Positions 33,037 to 35,667 of a stretch of DNA of 35,667 bases are shown piece after piece. The notes below the pieces were generated by a model that worked only from the letters and a program-made list of their open reading frames with translations, was not told the DNA's origin and searched no databases. Every line of letters begins with the position of its first letter. Position 1 is the first letter of the stretch. Origin of the DNA: Myxococcota bacterium (GTDB lineage: Bacteria > Myxococcota_C > UBA6777); NCBI GenBank assembly GCA_963169055.1, contig CAUJFU010000500.1, positions 1 to 35,667 of the forward strand. The letters are read 5' to 3'. The position numbers and the translations under genes are program-made.

Positions 33037-34439
33037 ACCAAGACGCCCAACTCTTCGCCCTTTCCCCGATCGACGGTCGCTATGCTGAAAAAACACAGCC
33101 GCTGCGCCGGCTCCTCAGCGAATACGGCTTGATCCACCACCGCGTCTTGATCGAGATCCGCTGGTTTCAGTCTCTCTCCCAACACCCTGATATCCCCGAA
33201 CTACCGCCTCTTTCCGATGTAGAAAATACCTTCCTCGAAGATCTCTTGCGCAACTTTTCCCCACAAGACGCCCTTCGCATCAAGCAGATCGAAAAAACCA
33301 CCAACCACGATGTCAAAGCCGTCGAATACTTCCTCAAAGAACGCTTCCAAACCCACCCCACACTCCACACGCATCAAGAATTTTTGCACTTCGCCTGCAC
33401 CTCCGAAGACATCAATAATCTCTCCTACGCCCTGATGCTCCGCGAAGCCCGAAACACCGTCCTTCTCCCCCACCTCCGCACGCTCCACCACACACTCACC
33501 GAACTCGCTCACCAACACGCCGCTCTCCCCATGCTTTCCCGAACACACGGACAAACCGCCTCCCCCACCACCCTCGGCAAAGAGATCGCCAACTTTGCCG
33601 CTCGCCTCCAACACGCTTATCAACGCATCCACGAATCCCCTATCTTCGGCAAGATCAACGGTGCTGTCGGCAACTACAACGCCCATCACGTCGCTTATCC
33701 ACACGTCGACTGGACACAGATCGCCCAAACCTTCGTCCACTCCCTTGGCTTGGCTTGGAACCCCTACACCACACAGATCGAACCCCACGACTGGATCGCT
33801 GAACTCTTCCATGCCATCGCACGATGCCACACCATCCTCATCGATCTTGCCCGCGATTTCTGGGGGTACATCTCTCTTGGATATCTTCGACAACGCCCGA
33901 TCCACGGCGAAGTCGGATCCTCTACCATGCCGCACAAAATCAACCCCATCGACTTTGAAAATGCCGAAGGCAATCTCGGTATCGCCAACGCGCTGCTCGA
34001 ATACCTCGCACAAAAACTCCCGATCTCCCGTTGGCAACGCGACCTGACCGACTCCACCGCACTGCGCAACTGCGGCACCGCCTTTGCCCACTCCCTGATC
34101 GCCCTTTCCTCCCTCCAAAAAGGACTCTCCAAGATCGAACCCCACCCACACCGCCTCCAACAAGACCTCGATCAATCTTGGGAAGTCCTCGCCGAAGCCA
34201 TCCAAACCGTCATGCGCCGCCTCCAACTCGATGCACCTTACGAACAACTCAAAGCCCTCACTCGCGGCCAATCTCTCACCCCCCAAGCACTCCACGCCTT
34301 CCTCGACACCCTCCCCCTCCCTCCCCACGAAAAACAACAACTCTGCGCCCTCTCGCCCCATTCTTACCTCGGATACGCACAAACTCTCGCCGCACAAACT
34401 CCCCATCTACCCGCCCCCACCCCTCACACATCACGTTGA
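33033..34439 (+). CDS. purB: Adenylosuccinate lyase PurB
   Basis: 468-residue homologue of adenylosuccinate lyase, which releases fumarate from SAICAR and from adenylosuccinate in purine synthesis. The fumarase/aspartase superfamily signature GSSTMPHKINP occurs at residues 295-305, TSEDINN and SRTHGQTASPTTLGKE are the other active-site blocks, and the N-terminus LFALSPIDGRY is typical of the E. coli-like branch (456 residues there). GTG 33033 is supported by AAGGAG about 10 nt upstream and overlaps the phosphodiesterase stop codon, so the genes are translationally coupled. A dispersed repeat follows shortly after the stop. Confidence 0.96.
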   Translation: MNQDAQLFALSPIDGRYAEKTQPLRRLLSEYGLIHHRVLIEIRWFQSLSQHPDIPELPPLSDVENTFLEDLLRNFSPQDALRIKQIEKTTNHDVKAVEYFLKERFQTHPTLHTHQEFLHFACTSEDINNLSYALMLREARNTVLLPHLRTLHHTLTELAHQHAALPMLSRTHGQTASPTTLGKEIANFAARLQHAYQRIHESPIFGKINGAVGNYNAHHVAYPHVDWTQIAQTFVHSLGLAWNPYTTQIEPHDWIAELFHAIARCHTILIDLARDFWGYISLGYLRQRPIHGEVGSSTMPHKINPIDFENAEGNLGIANALLEYLAQKLPISRWQRDLTDSTALRNCGTAFAHSLIALSSLQKGLSKIEPHPHRLQQDLDQSWEVLAEAIQTVMRRLQLDAPYEQLKALTRGQSLTPQALHAFLDTLPLPPHEKQQLCALSPHSYLGYAQTLAAQTPHLPAPTPHTSR

Positions 34440-34463
34440 GAAGACATTTTCTCATGGATTGTT

Positions 34464-34586
34464 GTGGGGTTTCACCCCACGCCCCACCATAGAGCTCGGC
34501 TCCCTTGACCCCGTATCGGCGGGGTGATCACAGGTTTTCAAACCAACCACTGCGCCGCTTGAAGTGCCGCGAACACGGGGTTTTTT
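34464..34586 (-). repeat. Dispersed palindromic repeat, copy 3 (inverted)
   Basis: Reverse-orientation copy starting with the GTGGGGTTTCACCCCAC hairpin, then CCCTTGACCCCGTATCGG and ending CGCGAACACGGGGTTTTTT. Its tail sequence (GAACACGGGG... TTTTGCACACCGC) recurs in altered form at about 34649-34672. It lies just after purB. Confidence 0.85.
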
Positions 34587-34689
34587 GCACACCGCGTTTT
34601 GACTGCTCGCCTTTGTCATGGGAGCGAATGGGCGCGTTGAGTTGCGCGAACATAGGCTCTTTTGCACACCGCACTTTTTTACGCTGCAC

Positions 34690-34860
34690 AAGTTCCAAAA
34701 AAAGAATTGAACTTTTTAATTGCGATCTCGTAAATGATTCCCCTTAAAATATCAAAATACTGAAATTGCTCATGATTCAAATTTCATCGGCAAAGTTATT
34801 TCCTTTTTGTATTCAACAAATTACAAAAAAATCAAAAAAAAGACTTGCGCGATTCAAAAC
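34690..34860 (+). other. AT-rich tract upstream of the compact transcription unit
   Basis: About 170 bp much richer in A and T than the surrounding genome, with A- and T-runs. It contains no convincing gene. Its position directly upstream of a promoter-like element resembles the AT-rich upstream (UP) region of strong, growth-linked promoters. Confidence 0.6.
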
Positions 34861-34873
34861 CCTGCGGTATCTC
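34845..34873 (+). promoter_or_regulatory. Sigma-70-like promoter of the compact unit
   Basis: TTGCGC (34845-34850), a 17-nt spacer and TATCTC (34868-34873) fit a housekeeping promoter with transcription starting near 34880. The AT-rich tract lies immediately upstream. Confidence 0.5.
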
Positions 34874-34980
34874 ACCAAACCAGTGAGGCGCACAACACAA
34901 CCATGCGCTTCCGACGCTCTCACCGACACGGCATGGGTGAGAGTTTGCGGCTGGGAATCGCGTCCCCGTCGTTGCCGAAT

Positions 34981-34998
34981 AGAAAGGAGGTGATCCAG
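34981..34998 (+). promoter_or_regulatory. 18-nt perfect complement to the usual 16S rRNA 3' end
   Basis: AGAAAGGAGGTGATCCAG is the exact complement of CUGGAUCACCUCCUUUCU, the 3' terminus of many bacterial 16S rRNAs. Ordinary ribosome-binding sites use 4-8 of these bases. It directly precedes GTG 34998; the core GGAGG is 7 nt from that codon. This organism's own 16S end is not in the window, so the last bases of the match are assumed. Confidence 0.7.
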
Positions 34999-35048
34999 TG
35001 GACAAACAGGTGTGTTCTCCGGCTGGTACATGGAGGTTCCAAAGCTGA
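34998..35048 (+). CDS. Candidate 16-codon micro-ORF with UGA stop
   Basis: A GTG start at ideal distance from GGAGG opens MDKQVCSPAGTWRFQS, ending at UGA 35046-35048 in the context UGAC. Beyond the UGA the same frame stays open to TAG 35154-35156 (52 residues if the UGA is read through). The +1 frame is also open, to TAA 35146-35148, with a Cys-rich tail (CACVTCSKAC). A second GGAGG lies 9 nt before the UGA. I do not recognise the peptide. It could be a real small protein, a recoded gene, or a ribosome-capturing decoy. Confidence 0.4.
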   Translation: MDKQVCSPAGTWRFQS

Positions 35049-35163
35049 CCGCTCGCTCTGCGCGTGCGTCACTTGCTCGAAGGCGTGTGCAAACACAGCG
35101 CACACAACGGGAAGCGGCTTAGGCTTTGGGTTTCCCGACCTCGTGTAACAAACTAGAATCCCG

Positions 35164-35213
35164 CTGCACGATGCCGACGTCGGACGGTTCCGAGTCATCG
35201 TGCAGTTTTTTTT
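35164..35213 (+). terminator. Strong intrinsic terminator
   Basis: A perfect 10-bp stem CTGCACGATG (35164-35173) with CATCGTGCAG (35196-35205) is followed by eight T (35206-35213). The loop contains the self-complementary CCGACGTCGG. This is the clearest intrinsic terminator in the window. Confidence 0.9.
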
Positions 35214-35247
35214 ATTTCCAAAAACCCTTCCCAAAAATCTCTTCATC

Positions 35248-35466
35248 AAAAACCCCGTGTATCTCTCCATCAAAAACCCCGTGTTCGCGGTGTTTCAAGC
35301 GACAGAGCCGTTGTTTTGAAAAACCGTGATCTCTTCGCCAACACGGGGTCAAGGGAGCCGCGCTCCCTTGCGGGGCGTGGGGTGGAACCCCACAAAAAGC
35401 TCTATGGTGGGGCGTGAGGTGGAACCCCACGAAAAGTTCTAGGCGGGGCGTGGAGCAGCGCCTCAC
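35248..35466 (+). repeat. Dispersed palindromic repeat, copy 4, with amplified ends
   Basis: The complete core is 35272-35393 (AAAAACCCCGTGTTCGC to GTGGGGTGGAACCCCAC). An extra head (AAAAACCCCGTGT) sits at 35248-35260, and the tail hairpin module (GGGGCGTG..GTGGAACCCCAC) is present three times, starting near 35371, 35408 and 35444, 36-37 bp apart, the last degenerate. Confidence 0.85.
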
Positions 35467-35515
35467 AACAACCATCGAACAAGTTCCCTATATCAATTGA
35501 AAAATGGAAGACGAA

Positions 35516-35667
35516 TCAGCGAATCGAAGAAAGAAAAGTTGCAACATAAAGAAAGCCCATGCGCATTTGATCGAGAGAAAAAGACTCATTGGGCGAATGG
35601 ATGCGATCTTCTTCGAGGCCAAAACCGACAAGGATCGGCGTAGCGCCCGACAGTCGGGCCAATTGCC
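35516..35667 (-). CDS. M20-family peptidase, C-terminal fragment (cut by window edge)
   Basis: The last 49 codons of a - strand gene that continues beyond the window; the stop is TGA at 35516-35518. The visible protein, SGATPILVGFGLEEDR followed by IHSPNESFSLDQMRMG, matches the C-terminus of M20 (ArgE/DapE/CPG2/dipeptidase) metallopeptidases: a GxGxxxxxIHxPNE block with the late zinc-ligand His and the following PNE. These cytoplasmic zinc enzymes cleave dipeptides or N-acyl amino acids. The start, catalytic core and neighbours lie outside the window. Confidence 0.8.
   Translation of the reverse strand, partial: QLARLSGATPILVGFGLEEDRIHSPNESFSLDQMRMGFLYVATFLSSIR

Larger units (their letters stand above)
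34880..35213 (+). ncRNA. Unrecognised short structured transcript
   Basis: Predicted transcript of about 330 nt from the promoter at 34845 to the terminator at 35164-35213. Stem-loops visible by eye: CTCTCACC/GGTGAGAG (34917-34924 with 34936-34943), GTGTGC/GCACAC (35085-35090 with 35100-35105), CGGGAA/TTCCCG near 35108-35136, and the terminator. A CTCC at 35017-35020 could pair with either GGAGG at 34986-34990 or GGAGG at 35032-35036. It is not tmRNA, RNase P RNA, SRP RNA or a tRNA by any motif I can find. It may be a regulatory RNA or a leader-like mRNA for a tiny protein. Confidence 0.5.

Noticed and set aside
34570..34590. Intrinsic terminator at the CACGGGGTTTTTT end of dispersed repeat copy 3
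   Set aside because: The T-run is present but no stem directly precedes it on this strand.
34979..35040. Minus-strand 16S rRNA 3' end fragment
   Set aside because: Only about 18 bases match. The next expected bases (CCGCAGGTTCC... on this strand) are replaced by unrelated sequence, and no helix 45 sequence is found. The orientation fits a + strand ribosome-binding site better.
34880..35213. tmRNA, RNase P RNA, SRP RNA or 6S RNA
   Set aside because: No tRNA-like ends, no GAGGAAAGUCC block, no SRP tetraloop region, and no long 6S-type bulged duplex could be found.

Overview
The window is a gene-dense, fairly GC-rich bacterial chromosome segment. The mix of genes suggests a myxobacterium-like organism (Myxococcota/Bradymonadota or a relative): a protein ending in an AgmX/PglI-type domain, a Dickkopf-like cysteine-rich cell-surface protein, a MopE-like lipoprotein, a giant macroglobulin-like envelope protein, a membrane Ser/Thr kinase and a GGDEF-EAL protein. 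This placement is inferred from gene families; no rRNA gene or marker phylogeny is available here.

Layout. 0-4 kb (+): a GH13 alpha-amylase-family glycosidase, the Na+/H+ antiporter NhaA and a RidA/YjgF-family protein, with two copies of a dispersed repeat. 4-13.8 kb (-): two very large exported proteins, a 2106-residue macroglobulin-like protein followed by a 1050-residue protein with a C-terminal AgmX-like domain. 14.2-15.2 kb (+): a DksA/TraR zinc-finger protein and a macrodomain protein. 15.4-17.7 kb (-): a cysteine-rich repeat protein. 18.0-25.3 kb (+): six genes that look like one biosynthetic/catabolic locus, made of three paralogous ATP-grasp ligases, an S51 (cyanophycinase-like) peptidase and two alpha/beta-hydrolase esterases. 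25.6-27.1 kb (+): a double peptidoglycan-binding, C39-like peptidase protein with a recognisable promoter and palindrome. 27.1-31.5 kb (-): a Ser/Thr kinase with C-terminal membrane helices and a PAS-GGDEF-EAL protein. 31.7-34.4 kb (+): a MopE-like lipoprotein, a YfcE-like phosphodiesterase and PurB. The last 1.2 kb holds two more dispersed repeats, a compact transcription unit, and on the - strand the C-terminus of an M20-family peptidase cut by the window edge.

Two things stand out. First, the compact unit at 34.84-35.21 kb has an AT-rich upstream region, a promoter-like element and a strong intrinsic terminator. It carries an 18-nt stretch that would pair without mismatch to the common bacterial 16S rRNA 3' end, just before a tiny GTG-started frame that meets a UGA while two downstream frames stay open. 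I do not recognise it. Second, three neighbouring genes (ridA-like, dksA-like, macrodomain) each have a copy of their own 3' end shortly downstream. In two cases a palindromic repeat element lies between the two copies, which suggests a shared duplication or insertion mechanism.

The ATP-grasp/S51/esterase locus is the best candidate for an uncharacterised pathway. ATP-grasp enzymes usually form amide or peptide bonds and S51 enzymes hydrolyse peptide-like polymers, so synthesis and turnover of a small peptide or amide conjugate is a reasonable inference, not a demonstrated function.
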